Assembly (NCBI RefSeq): GCF_002163675.1
Contig: NZ_CP019334.1
Coordinates: forward strand, 2,771,501-2,835,500
From: Polaribacter sp. SA4-12
GTDB lineage: Bacteria; Bacteroidota; Bacteroidia; Flavobacteriales; Flavobacteriaceae
Length of the DNA stretch: 64,000 nucleotides
Direction: 5' to 3'
Positions 52,513 to 61,937 of the stretch are shown here, piece by piece (position 1 is the stretch's first letter; every line of letters starts with the position of its first letter). Position numbers and translations under genes: made by a program. The notes under the pieces were generated by a model. It saw only the letters and a program-made list of their open reading frames with translations. It was not told where the DNA came from and ran no database searches.

Positions 52513-53529
52513 TTAAATAAAACTCTTAAAAATTGTGTTTCTTAAAATAAATTCTAATAATAAAAAGCCTAATCCCAAGAAAACAAAAATTCTGTATTTT
52601 TCTTGATAATTATAGTATTTGAATTCTTCTATTTTTGTTTTTTCAAGCTTATCAATTTCATCATAAATCTTTTTTAATGATGTATTATCTGTTGCTCTAA
52701 AGTACTTTCCTTCAGTTTCTGAAGCAATTTCTTTTAGCAAAGCTTCGTCTATTTCAACTTGTTGTTTTCTAAACTGTAATTTTCCTGTTCTTGGATCTCT
52801 ACTCCAAGGAAAATCGGCCATTCCATTTGTTCCAATACCAATTGTGTAGGTTTTAATGCCTAACTCTTTTGCTAATTCTGTAGCTGTTCTTGGATCTATG
52901 TTTCCTGAATTATTTACACCATCCGTCAATAAAATAATAACCTTACTTTTTGCAGTACTTTCTTTTAATCGGTTTACAGCAGAACCTAATCCCATTCCTA
53001 TGGCAGTTCCTCCTTCTAATTGTCCCCATTTTAGTTCAGAAATGGTACGTTTTACAATTCCTTTATCACTCGTAATTGGTGTTTGTGTAAAACTTTCACC
53101 AGCATAAACAACGATTCCTATTCTGTCATTTGGCCTTCTATCAACAAAATCTACAGCAACTTTTTTTAATGCTTCTAATCTGTTTGGTTTTAAATCTCTA
53201 GCCAACATACTTGCAGAAACATCAATTGCCATAACAATATCAATCCCTTTATTTGTCTTCGTTTTTTTACTTACAGAAACATTTCTAGGTCTTGCCAAAG
53301 CAACTATAATTGCTGCTAATGCTAACAATCTTAATACATATAAAATTGGTTTTATTTTTGATAAAATAGAATCTGGTTTAAAACCTTTTATACTCGGCAT
53401 TGTTAAGACTGCAGCTTCTTTTTTGCGCATAAAAAAATGCCAAACTGCAACCAATGGAATTACGATGAGTAACCATAAAAATTCCGGATTATTAAATTCA
53501 AAATTATTCCAATTCATCATCTTCTTCAA
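52513..53529 (-). CDS. batA: BatA-like von Willebrand factor A protein
   Basis: A 338-residue membrane protein with helices at about 15-32 and 58-78, a VWA domain (about 90-290) with DVSASMLARDL (DxSxS), Thr in EGGTAIGMGL and Asp in LLTDGVNN, and a C-terminal helix (about 315-333). It is the paralogue of batB. The start overlaps the end of the preceding gene by 26 bases; a start at 53517 is also possible. Works with the MoxR ATPase. Confidence 0.9.
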   Translation of the reverse strand: MKKMMNWNNFEFNNPEFLWLLIVIPLVAVWHFFMRKKEAAVLTMPSIKGFKPDSILSKIKPILYVLRLLALAAIIVALARPRNVSVSKKTKTNKGIDIVMAIDVSASMLARDLKPNRLEALKKVAVDFVDRRPNDRIGIVVYAGESFTQTPITSDKGIVKRTISELKWGQLEGGTAIGMGLGSAVNRLKESTAKSKVIILLTDGVNNSGNIDPRTATELAKELGIKTYTIGIGTNGMADFPWSRDPRTGKLQFRKQQVEIDEALLKEIASETEGKYFRATDNTSLKKIYDEIDKLEKTKIEEFKYYNYQEKYRIFVFLGLGFLLLEFILRNTIFKSFI

Positions 53530-54421
53530 TAATTGGTTTAGGTTTTAAACTACTCACAATATCTTGAGCATCTTTTCTGTCTTCTTCTATTTCTAAAGCT
53601 AAAGGTTTCGATTTTGCAAACTTTACTAAATCTGCTTCACGTAATAAATCTCTTAACTTTTTAATAGTGTCTTCTGAAGTTTGAATCACTTCTGAATCTT
53701 TAAAATCTTTTAGCATATCTAAAACCTGATCCGTAGTTTTTTCTAAAGCAGGAACTTTTAATTCTCGCTCAATATAACCACGTACAATTTCCGTCAATTC
53801 GCTATAATATTCTTTTACTTTATTGTTTTGCCACAATAATTTTTCGTCTAATTCATTCAGTTTAAAAATAGCTTCTTCATAAGGAGGTAAAGCTCTATAA
53901 GTAGCTTCTTCTACTTCTTCTTTTCTTTTTCTGATAACAAACCAGTAAATCCAGAAACCAATGATTGCTAAAGCAGCTAATAAGATATAAACGTAGATTC
54001 TAAAATCATCAAAAGTATAAGGTTCACTTTTAATAGACTTAATAGGAAACTTCTTCACTTTTGTGGTGTCAATTGCAATTGTTGCCACATTTACCAATAA
54101 TGAATCTGTTAAAAACGCTTGATTCTTTACAAATATTTGTTGTTGCGGAATGTAAAAAGCACCGCTATCAAAACCTGTTAAAATATACTTTCTGATTAAA
54201 CTGTTTTTTACGGTATCTGTTTTGGTAGAATCTATTATTTCTAAACCTCTTAATTCCAATTTAGGAATGATAACATTCTGAGTTTCATCAACAGAAATCT
54301 TTAAATTGAATTGCTCACCAATTCTAATATTTATGGTGTCAATTTCTGCTTTAACCATAGGTTTTTGAGCAAAACTTATAGTTGAAACTAATAATAGTAT
54401 GTAGAGTATTTGTTTTTTCAT
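53504..54421 (-). CDS. Bat-operon membrane protein (BatD-like N-terminus, DUF4381-like)
   Basis: A 305-residue protein with a signal peptide (1-18), an Ig-like domain (about 22-130, KPMVKAEIDTINIRIGEQFNLKISVDE), one membrane helix (about 147-168) and a cytosolic helical end (170-305, RALPPYEEAIFKLNELDEKLLWQNNKVKEYY). This set is typical of the small protein between the DUF58 and batA genes in Bacteroidetes. Role presumed structural. Confidence 0.8.
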   Translation of the reverse strand: MKKQILYILLLVSTISFAQKPMVKAEIDTINIRIGEQFNLKISVDETQNVIIPKLELRGLEIIDSTKTDTVKNSLIRKYILTGFDSGAFYIPQQQIFVKNQAFLTDSLLVNVATIAIDTTKVKKFPIKSIKSEPYTFDDFRIYVYILLAALAIIGFWIYWFVIRKRKEEVEEATYRALPPYEEAIFKLNELDEKLLWQNNKVKEYYSELTEIVRGYIERELKVPALEKTTDQVLDMLKDFKDSEVIQTSEDTIKKLRDLLREADLVKFAKSKPLALEIEEDRKDAQDIVSSLKPKPIIEEDDELE

Positions 54422-54441
54422 TTTTAAAAGTAACTGAGTTA

Positions 54442-55311
54442 CTATCTCCCTTTATGTTTAAAATAACCTAATAATTTTTTCACGTAGTTTTCATCAACTC
54501 TTGTGTTAACAGTTCCTGCGCCACTTCTTTTAAACATGTTTATATAATAATCTGTTAAACGTAAAGCATTTGCTTTATAGCTTGTTCTTACAGATTTCGA
54601 TGCTGTATTTATCAACTGAACATTATCCGTTTCTGAATCTAACATTGGTACCATTCCTAAATTAGGAATTTCCTCATCATGTTTATCAAAAATTCTAATT
54701 CCTGTTAAATCGTGTTTTTTTGCTGCAATTTTTAATGTTTTTTCATAATCATCATCCATAAAATCGGATAACATAAAAACAATCGCTCTTTTTTTCATCA
54801 CACTAGATAAAAACTTTAAAGCAGCAGCAATATTGGTTTTTTTACTCTTTGGTTTAAATTCTATTAACTCTCTAATAATTCTTAAAACGTGACTTTTTCC
54901 TTTTTTAGGAGGAATAAAAAGTTCTACATCATCAGAAAATAAAATTAAACCCACTTTATCGTTATTCTGAGTTGCAGAAAAAGCTAATGTTGCAGCAATT
55001 TCTGTAACAGTATCTTTTTTAAACTGCGTTGATGTTCCGAATAATTCTGATCCAGAAACATCTACCAAAAGCATCATTGTTAATTCACGTTCTTCTTCGA
55101 AAACTTTTATATAAGGCTCGTTATAACGTGCAGTAACATTCCAGTCAATGGCTCTTACATCATCACCAAATTGGTATTGTCTTACTTCAGAAAAAGTCAT
55201 ACCTCGTCCTTTGAATGATGAATGATATTCACCTCCAAAAATATCATTAGACAAACGTTTTGTCTTAATTTCTATTTTACGAACCTTTTTAAGTATTTCT
55301 TTAGTTTCCAT
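54442..55311 (-). CDS. DUF58 protein of the MoxR/Bat system
   Basis: A 289-residue cytosolic protein with the DUF58 hallmark YHSSFKGRGMTFSEVRQYQFGDDVRAIDWNVTARYNEPYIKVFEEERELTMMLLVD (about 26-80) followed by a VWA-like fold with DVSGSELFG. It probably acts as an adaptor of the MoxR ATPase. It is 21 bases before the next bat gene. The gap to the MoxR gene (106 bases) carries a repeat. Confidence 0.92.
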   Translation of the reverse strand: METKEILKKVRKIEIKTKRLSNDIFGGEYHSSFKGRGMTFSEVRQYQFGDDVRAIDWNVTARYNEPYIKVFEEERELTMMLLVDVSGSELFGTSTQFKKDTVTEIAATLAFSATQNNDKVGLILFSDDVELFIPPKKGKSHVLRIIRELIEFKPKSKKTNIAAALKFLSSVMKKRAIVFMLSDFMDDDYEKTLKIAAKKHDLTGIRIFDKHDEEIPNLGMVPMLDSETDNVQLINTASKSVRTSYKANALRLTDYYINMFKRSGAGTVNTRVDENYVKKLLGYFKHKGR

Positions 55312-55317
55312 TTTTTC

Positions 55318-55402
55318 AGTATGCAGTATTCAGTCAGCAGTTTGCAGTCATAATATTCAGTAGATCAGATTCGAGTAAGTAACTGCCTACTGAATACTAA
55401 TT
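55318..55402. repeat. Inverted repeat inside the bat operon
   Basis: Arms 55325-55342 (AGTATTCAGTCAGCAGTT) and 55381-55398 (AACTGCCTACTGAATACT) are complementary in 16 of 18 positions. The sequence is rich in CAGTATTCAGT/GCAGT units, a type scattered in flavobacterial genomes. It fills the gap between the MoxR and DUF58 genes and would form a hairpin in the mRNA. Confidence 0.75.
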
Positions 55403-55417
55403 TTACTGTTAACTTCT

Positions 55418-56407
55418 TTATGGTACTTCAATTTCGTTTATAATTGAATTGATAATGTCTACAGAAGTTACATTTTCTGCTTCAGCTTCATAGGTAATTC
55501 CTATTCTGTGACGTAAAATATCAAAAACAACCGCTCTAACATCTTCTGGTATTACATAACCTCTTCGTTTGATAAAAGCATAACATTTTGCAGCTTTTGC
55601 AAGGTTAATACTTCCACGAGGTGAAGCTCCAAAACTGATTAAGTCTTTTAATTGTGGTAAGTTGTATTTTTCTGGATAACGAGTTGCAAAGATGATATCA
55701 AGAATATATTTCTCAATTTTTTCATCCATATAAACTTCGTTAGCAACTTCTCTTGCTCTTAAAATTTCTGCTACTGTAACAACAGGATTTACTTTTGCAA
55801 ATCCGCCAGATAAATTCTGACGCATAATAATTTGTTCGTCTTGTAATTTTGGATAATCAATAACCACTTTTAGCATAAATCTATCAACCTGTGCTTCTGG
55901 TAAAGGGTATGTTCCTTCTTGTTCTACAGGATTTTGAGTTGCCATTACTAAGAAAGGTTCGTCTAACTTAAAAGTAGTGTCACCAATTGTAATTTGACGC
56001 TCTTGCATTGCTTCTAATAAAGCAGATTGCACTTTTGCAGGTGCTCTGTTAATCTCATCTGCTAAAACAAAGTTTGCAAAAATCGGACCTTTTTTAATCA
56101 TGAAGTCATTTTCCTTCATGTTATAAATCATAGTACCAACAACATCTGCAGGTAATAAATCTGGTGTAAACTGAACTCTACTAAAACTTGCATCAATAGC
56201 TTTAGATAATGTATTAATTGCTAATGTTTTTGCTAATCCAGGAACTCCTTCTAATAGAATGTGACCATTTCCTATCAGTCCAATTAACAAACTTTCTATC
56301 ATTTGTTTTTGACCAACAATTACTTTATTCATTTCTAAAGTAAGAATGTCTATAAAGGCACTTTCTCTTTCTATTTTCTCATTAATCGCTCTTACATCTA
56401 CATCCAT
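55418..56407 (-). CDS. moxR: MoxR-family AAA+ ATPase
   Basis: A 329-residue ATPase with Walker A EGVPGLAKT (about 54-62), Walker B FVLADEINRAP, sensor 1 VMATQNP and sensor 2 region SFGASPRGSINLAKAAKCYA. MoxR proteins act as chaperones for VWA proteins, here the Bat set. First gene of the operon, which runs through DUF58, the DUF4381-like gene, batA, batB, batC, batD and batE. Confidence 0.93.
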   Translation of the reverse strand: MDVDVRAINEKIERESAFIDILTLEMNKVIVGQKQMIESLLIGLIGNGHILLEGVPGLAKTLAINTLSKAIDASFSRVQFTPDLLPADVVGTMIYNMKENDFMIKKGPIFANFVLADEINRAPAKVQSALLEAMQERQITIGDTTFKLDEPFLVMATQNPVEQEGTYPLPEAQVDRFMLKVVIDYPKLQDEQIIMRQNLSGGFAKVNPVVTVAEILRAREVANEVYMDEKIEKYILDIIFATRYPEKYNLPQLKDLISFGASPRGSINLAKAAKCYAFIKRRGYVIPEDVRAVVFDILRHRIGITYEAEAENVTSVDIINSIINEIEVP

Positions 56408-56511
56408 TGTAATATTGTATTAAGTGTTATTTAAAGTGAAGCAAATCTACAATTTTAACATATTGATATTTGTTAAAAGTAGGTTAAAGATTTCGTAAGT
56501 TTTTGTTTATT

Positions 56512-57288
56512 TTAAAGGGAATTATCGTTGAAATTTAACAATTTGAATTCAGAATCATTAAATTCTCCATAGGTAAAGTATTGAATCCAGTCTCCTAGAT
56601 TTATATATGTGCTGTTTTCTTGAAGCTTTATTTCTAAAGGAAGGTGTCTGTGACCAAACACAAAATAATCGTACTGTTTTTCAGTTAGCTTTTCTTTACA
56701 GTATTGCACTAACCACTCATTATCATCACCTAAATATTTAGCATCATCATCACCAGAAATTAGTTTGTTTTTTACGGACATATAATGACCTAAACTTACA
56801 CCTAAATCTGGGTGCAGCCATTTAAACATCCATTTAAATAAAGGAAAAGTAAATACTTTTTTCATTCTTTTATAACCTAGGTCTCCAGGACCTAAACCAT
56901 CTCCATGACCAATAAGAAAATTTTTATTGTTGATTAAAAACTCTTGTGGTTCATGATAAACAGGAATGTTGAGTTCTTTCTCGAAATAATCATTCATCCA
57001 TAAATCATGATTACCAATAAAAAAGTAAATAGGAATTCCGGAATCTTTTATTTCTGCTAATTTCCCAAGAACTCTTACAAAACCTTTTGGAACAACTGTT
57101 TTATATTCGAACCAAAAATCGAATAAATCACCCAGTAAAAAAATTGCTTCTGCATCTTTTTTTACTTCATCTAACCAAGCAACAAACTTTTTTTCACGAG
57201 GAAAACTAAGTTCTGGAGTTGGAGCACCAAAATGTTGGTCTGAAGCAAAATAGATTTTTTTATTTTCTGAAGTAGTTATGGAAATCAA
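56512..57288 (-). CDS. lpxH: UDP-2,3-diacylglucosamine hydrolase-like phosphoesterase
   Basis: A 258-residue calcineurin-type enzyme with metal motifs FASDQHFGAPT (Asp-x-His), LGDLFDFWFEY, GNHDLWMNDY, IGHGDGLGPGD and FGHRHLPLE. The GDLFDFWFEY motif is characteristic of LpxH, which cleaves UDP-2,3-diacylglucosamine to lipid X in lipid A synthesis at the inner face of the inner membrane. Stand-alone gene. Confidence 0.9.
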   Translation of the reverse strand: MISITTSENKKIYFASDQHFGAPTPELSFPREKKFVAWLDEVKKDAEAIFLLGDLFDFWFEYKTVVPKGFVRVLGKLAEIKDSGIPIYFFIGNHDLWMNDYFEKELNIPVYHEPQEFLINNKNFLIGHGDGLGPGDLGYKRMKKVFTFPLFKWMFKWLHPDLGVSLGHYMSVKNKLISGDDDAKYLGDDNEWLVQYCKEKLTEKQYDYFVFGHRHLPLEIKLQENSTYINLGDWIQYFTYGEFNDSEFKLLNFNDNSL

Positions 57289-57336
57289 ATAATTGTTTAT
57301 TTATATCGGTAAAAATAGAAAAACTTATTTATAAAG

Positions 57337-59256
57337 TTAATCTTTAATAATTTTTTTGTGGAAGTACCCATGATCCGTAAAAATCGTAATAAAATAAATT
57401 CCTGTATTAAGTTGCCTCAAGTTTATTTGTTTGTTGGTAGCTTCAATCATTTTCTTACCCAAAGTGTTGTAAATAATACTACTATTTATTTTGATATTTT
57501 CTGATGCTTGAATCGATAAAATATCATTTATTGGATTGGGAAATAATGAAATGTTTTCTGTTACAAAACTATTATTTTCTAAGCCTAGAGTTACATTATT
57601 GTTCTTAGAAATTAAATGAAGATCTGGGTCAAATTCAACAGAACTTATCGTGAAATTTACATTTTCTACAAACGTTTGCTCATTATTTATGTTGTTTAAA
57701 ACAAGATCTAACACTTCTCCATTTGTTCCATTTAAACGAATAGGAACTTTGTTTTCGAAGAAAGAAACAGAACTATGACTTTGGGTTTGATTTAATTGAA
57801 TACTAACTGAGTTTGATGTTGGTTGATGCCATGCTACGTTATAAGTAGGATATCCTTGATTGTAAACCCAATCGTTAAAAAATTCACCTAACTCTAAACC
57901 ACTAGCTGTTTCTAAATGTGCCATTAAATCTGGAGTTTTAGCATAACCATACTCTAAATTTGGGTCAGTAATGTAATTTTTTACGCCACTAAAAAAGTTA
58001 GTATCACCTAGTTTTTTACGCAACATGTGTAAAACCATTGCGCCTTTATTGTAAGATAATCTACTATTAAAAATTCTATTAACATTTGTGGTGTCAACAT
58101 CTGTGAGGTAAACTGCACCACTTGTAGATGAAGTTACCGAATTTACGGTAGAACTTCTCCAACTTTTAAAGGAAGATTCACCATCTAAATGTTCAATCGT
58201 TAAGCCAGATAAATAGGTTGCAAAACCTTCATTTAACCAAATGTCTTTCCAACTTCCACAAGTAACTTTATCACCAAACCATTGATGCGCCAATTCATGT
58301 GCAATTAAACCTCTACTAAAGCTTCCCATAAAAGAAATAGTGGTGTGTTCCATTCCTCCACCCCAACCAAATTGAGCATGACCATATTTTTCATTTTCAT
58401 ATGGATAATTTCCAAATAAATTGATAAAATGATTCATAATATCAACAGTAATACCTGTACTATTTTGTGCGCTAGTTAAGCTTTCTGGATATACATAATT
58501 TACAATAGGAAATGGTTTTCCGTTATTTGCAACTGTATGAGAATAGGTTGCATAATTGGTCACTGCAAAAGCAATTAAATATGCAGGAATCGGGTATTGA
58601 TGTTTAAAATGCGTGGTTTTCTTACCATTATTTATTGTTACATTTTGTTCTAAACCATTAGAAGCCGAAGTGTAAATTTCTGGAGCAGTTATATAAACAT
58701 CAATTTCATTAATTTTATCATTTAAATCTTGTTTACAAGGCCACCAATCTAAAGCTCCATAAGGTTCAGAAAGTGTCCAAAGTATTGGTGTTGCATCTAC
58801 ACCATGAGTTGATGCTTCAAAAGAATCAAACCCAGAACTTGTAGGAGTTCCATTGTATTCTATTAAAACGGATGCTGAATTTCCTTGATTTATAGTGTTT
58901 TGAAGTGTAATTACTAGTTCATCATTTGAGTTTTGAGTAAATGATAAGGTATTTCCATTTTCAGTAACAGAAGTTACCATCATATTATCATTTAAATCAA
59001 AAGTGATGGTAGTTAGGTTTTCTAAAGCAGTAAAAGTAGTCGTTACTTTCCCTGCAATATCTGCTACTGCAGGATCTACAGTAAACTCTAATTTATGATA
59101 GGTAATATCGTAATTTGATGTGTTTGGATTTACTCTAAAATGAACTTTTGATGCGGCAGATTTTGCTTCAGCTTCAGAAATTTCAATAATTTCTTGGGCA
59201 GTTGTTATAGATATATTGATGAAAACAAAAAGGCAAATCAAAATAAAACGAATCAT
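57337..59256 (-). CDS. M1 family aminopeptidase with T9SS sorting domain
   Basis: A 639-residue secreted peptidase. Signal peptide (1-20), N-terminal beta domain with the exopeptidase motif GGMEHTT (Gly-x-Met-Glu-Asn type) and zinc motif HELAHQWFGDKVTCGSWKDIWLNEGFA (HExxH, then Glu 18 residues further on). The C-terminal part (about 560-639) is a type A sorting domain with LFPNPINDILSI, YNTLGKKM and NTGIYFITIF, ending KKIIKD. It is exported by the type IX system and anchored at the surface or released. It degrades peptides for nutrition. Confidence 0.93.
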   Translation of the reverse strand: MIRFILICLFVFINISITTAQEIIEISEAEAKSAASKVHFRVNPNTSNYDITYHKLEFTVDPAVADIAGKVTTTFTALENLTTITFDLNDNMMVTSVTENGNTLSFTQNSNDELVITLQNTINQGNSASVLIEYNGTPTSSGFDSFEASTHGVDATPILWTLSEPYGALDWWPCKQDLNDKINEIDVYITAPEIYTSASNGLEQNVTINNGKKTTHFKHQYPIPAYLIAFAVTNYATYSHTVANNGKPFPIVNYVYPESLTSAQNSTGITVDIMNHFINLFGNYPYENEKYGHAQFGWGGGMEHTTISFMGSFSRGLIAHELAHQWFGDKVTCGSWKDIWLNEGFATYLSGLTIEHLDGESSFKSWRSSTVNSVTSSTSGAVYLTDVDTTNVNRIFNSRLSYNKGAMVLHMLRKKLGDTNFFSGVKNYITDPNLEYGYAKTPDLMAHLETASGLELGEFFNDWVYNQGYPTYNVAWHQPTSNSVSIQLNQTQSHSSVSFFENKVPIRLNGTNGEVLDLVLNNINNEQTFVENVNFTISSVEFDPDLHLISKNNNVTLGLENNSFVTENISLFPNPINDILSIQASENIKINSSIIYNTLGKKMIEATNKQINLRQLNTGIYFITIFTDHGYFHKKIIKD

Positions 59257-59304
59257 AAATAAAAAATATTTGATGATTAAAAGTACTTAAATTTTATTGC
59301 TTTA

Positions 59305-60519
59305 CTATGATTTACTTTTTCTGATGATAAATAAACCGTTGTTAAAATCACTAATAATAATGTTTCCACTTGGTAAAAAAGGATACACATTCCAAGCCCC
59401 ATTAGTTTCTGTATTGTTGTTTTCTGGATACGTATCAAAATAACCAACTTCTGTAAATGTTTTCGTATCGATATTAGAAATATCAATAATTCTTGCACCA
59501 TTTGTATAATTTGCTTGATAATAAAGATTGTCTTTTACGTAACCATTATGATCAATTGCAAGCGTATTTCCTTCATAATTAAAATGATGAATAGGATTGT
59601 CTAAATCTGTAAAACCGAAAACAATCGTTGTAGAATTAACTCCGTTATTTACTTCATCTAAGGCATCACCCAAAAGAAAATATCTAAAATCTTCTGTAAA
59701 CCAACCTTGATTTGTTTTACCAATATTTGGATAAGAAATTGTTGATATTTTTACAGGATTCTCTTTATCTGTAACATCTAAAATTACAATTTCGGTTTCA
59801 TTACTACCAATTAAAATTTCTTTGTCTGTGTAATCTGTATCTGGACCATTGTAAGTTAATACTTGTGCATCATGAGCATATTTGCCTTCTGCATAACCTC
59901 CAGCTGCTGTTGGTTTAAAAGGTGTATTTATATCCACAAAATGTGGACCGCCATCAAAAGTATTAGAACCTACTACATAGGCAAAACCAGAATCTTCATT
60001 AATAACAATATTATGTGCATTTCCAAAACCAGTATAATCTCTATCTGAAGTAAATTCTACAGGAGGATTTTTAACATCTTTTAATTTACCTAGATTAAAA
60101 GTTTGCATTCCATGACCTGCTGCTTCACTAACAATGTAAGCAATAGATTCATGAACCTTTATATTTCTCGAGGCATTATTTTCTGTTCTGGTATTTAATG
60201 TTCCTAAAATTACGGCATTTGCAGGGTCTGTAATATCTATAAAAGTAACCCCTTTATTTGTAGACATTAAAGCATATTCATTTTGACTAATTGGGTCTGT
60301 CCAACCCCAACAATTACTTCCTGTAGTATCTGCACCACCAATATCTTCTAAAGAAATATGAGTTAATAAATCATAATCATTACAAGGATATTCTCCTGCA
60401 AAACCGTTTTCACATTTAGCTATCGGGTTAATTATAATTTGATTATCTCTATTAAAAACGTCTGTTTTAGAGCAGCTTATAAACACAATTATTATAAGAA
60501 AGAAACTCTTTTTAATCAT
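59305..60519 (-). CDS. Choice-of-anchor B family lipoprotein
   Basis: A 404-residue lipoprotein (MIKKSFFLIIIVFISC, Cys16) made of beta-propeller-like LVIVD repeats: GVTFIDITDPANAVILGTL, HFVDINTPFKPTAAGGY, IVILDVTDKENPVKIST and ARIIDISNIDTKTFTEVGYFDTYP, ending GLFIIRKSKS. The set matches the choice-of-anchor B group common in marine Bacteroidetes. Function unknown, likely a surface-exposed recognition protein. Confidence 0.85.
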   Translation of the reverse strand: MIKKSFFLIIIVFISCSKTDVFNRDNQIIINPIAKCENGFAGEYPCNDYDLLTHISLEDIGGADTTGSNCWGWTDPISQNEYALMSTNKGVTFIDITDPANAVILGTLNTRTENNASRNIKVHESIAYIVSEAAGHGMQTFNLGKLKDVKNPPVEFTSDRDYTGFGNAHNIVINEDSGFAYVVGSNTFDGGPHFVDINTPFKPTAAGGYAEGKYAHDAQVLTYNGPDTDYTDKEILIGSNETEIVILDVTDKENPVKISTISYPNIGKTNQGWFTEDFRYFLLGDALDEVNNGVNSTTIVFGFTDLDNPIHHFNYEGNTLAIDHNGYVKDNLYYQANYTNGARIIDISNIDTKTFTEVGYFDTYPENNNTETNGAWNVYPFLPSGNIIISDFNNGLFIIRKSKS

Positions 60520-60656
60520 TTTATTACTTTTTAGAACTATTAAACGTTTTTTGTAAAAATATTATTGTTGCAGACTTCTTATCAAAAATACTATTTAAAA
60601 TATAAAATAAATAAATATAGGTGTTAAAGTAGTTCTGTCCTTTTTTAGAATGTAAC

Positions 60657-60664
60657 TATCTTTG
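60657..60664 (+). promoter_or_regulatory. thiL promoter giving a leaderless mRNA
   Basis: TATCTTTG is a perfect TAnnTTTG with TTCTG 19 bp upstream (60633-60637). The start point about 5 bases after the box falls at 60669, the A of the thiL ATG. Confidence 0.68.
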
Positions 60665-60668
60665 CAAT

Positions 60669-61715
60669 ATGTTAGAAGACAAAAATACACAAAAGACATC
60701 GTTAGCTGAACTAGGTGAGTTTGGTTTAATCAATCATATTACACAATATTTTAAAGTACAAAATACATCAACAATTAAAGCTATTGGAGATGATGCAGCT
60801 GTTTTAGATGCTTCAGAAAAACAAACGTTGGTTACAACAGATTTGTTGATAGAAGGTGTGCATTTCGATTTAAGTTATATGCCGCTTAAGCATTTAGGAT
60901 ACAAAGCTGTGATGGTAAATTTATCTGACGTGTATGCAATGAATGGGGTTGCAGAACAAATTACGGTTTCTATTGCTGTTTCTAATCGATTTACTTTAGA
61001 AGCAATTGAAGAATTGTATGCGGGTATTCAGTTAGCTTGTGATACTTATAAAGTAGATTTAATTGGTGGTGACACTACTTCATCTACCAAAGGAATTTTA
61101 ATTTCTGTTACTGCAATTGGTAAGGTTGATAAAGACGAAGCTGTATACAGAAATACTGCAAAAGAAACAGATTTAATTGTGGTTTCTGGAGATTTAGGTG
61201 CAGCTTATTTAGGATTACAAGTCTTAGAAAGAGAAAAGCAAGTTTTTAATGTTGATCCAAATAATCAACCAGATTTAGATAATTACACGTATTTAATTGA
61301 GCGTCAATTAAAACCAGAAGCACGTAAAGATGTTGCAGGTTTATTGAAAGATTTAGAAGTAAAACCAACTTCTATGATTGATATTTCTGATGGACTTTCA
61401 TCAGAACTTTTTCATATTTGTACACAAAGTAAAGTAGGTTGTAAGGTGTATGAAGATAAATTGCCTTTAGACCCTCAAGTAATTTCTGCTTGTGAAGAAT
61501 TTGAGTTAGATTCTACAATGGTTGCTTTAAGTGGAGGTGAAGATTACGAACTTTTATTTACAGTGCCAATTGCTGATTTTGATAAAATACAAACAAACCC
61601 AAATTTTTCTATTATTGGTCATATTACAGCAGAAAACCAAGGTTTAAATTTAGTAACAAGAGCTGAACAAGAAATTGAATTAAAAGCACAAGGTTGGAAT
61701 TCTTTAGATAGTTAA
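60669..61715 (+). CDS. thiL: Thiamine-monophosphate kinase
   Basis: A 348-residue kinase of the PurM fold: ELGEFGLINHITQYF at the start, KAIGDDAAVLD, TTDLLIEGVHFDLSYMPLKHLGYKAVMVNLSDVYAMNGV, GGDTTSS and DISDGLSSELFHI are the ThiL signature. It phosphorylates thiamine monophosphate to the diphosphate cofactor. Mono-cistronic, with a terminator 25 bases downstream. Confidence 0.96.
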   Translation: MLEDKNTQKTSLAELGEFGLINHITQYFKVQNTSTIKAIGDDAAVLDASEKQTLVTTDLLIEGVHFDLSYMPLKHLGYKAVMVNLSDVYAMNGVAEQITVSIAVSNRFTLEAIEELYAGIQLACDTYKVDLIGGDTTSSTKGILISVTAIGKVDKDEAVYRNTAKETDLIVVSGDLGAAYLGLQVLEREKQVFNVDPNNQPDLDNYTYLIERQLKPEARKDVAGLLKDLEVKPTSMIDISDGLSSELFHICTQSKVGCKVYEDKLPLDPQVISACEEFELDSTMVALSGGEDYELLFTVPIADFDKIQTNPNFSIIGHITAENQGLNLVTRAEQEIELKAQGWNSLDS

Positions 61716-61740
61716 CTAGAACAAGATAAATCTATATATT

Positions 61741-61774
61741 AAAAAAGCGAAAATTTTAAATTTTCGCTTTTTTT
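61741..61774 (+). terminator. Terminator after thiL
   Basis: Stem AAAAAAGCGAAAATT / AATTTTCGCTTTTTT with a 3-nt loop, followed by further T. Confidence 0.92.
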
Positions 61775-61792
61775 TGTTTTTTTGGAAGGTTC

Positions 61793-61864
61793 GTTTAACG
61801 AGTTTTTATAAGATTTGTGCGACTTAAAAATCGGAGATTTTTCGGTTGTAACAAATCGTTAGTT
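61793..61864 (-). other. attC-like imperfect hairpin (weak)
   Basis: GTTTAACG (61793-61800) and CGTTAGTT (61857-61864) flank an imperfect stem with an inner AAAATC/GATTTT hairpin. On the reverse strand the outer end reads CGTTAAAC, which fits the GTTRRRY rule of integron attC sites; the inner end is one base off. It lies directly downstream of the 61938 gene on that strand. No integrase is seen, so this is a hint only. Confidence 0.25.
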
Positions 61865-61937
61865 GAATGTTTGTCGGTTTATATTTAGTTTAAGTAAGCA
61901 TAAATTTTATGAGGTGTTGTAAGGCGTTAATTATTTT

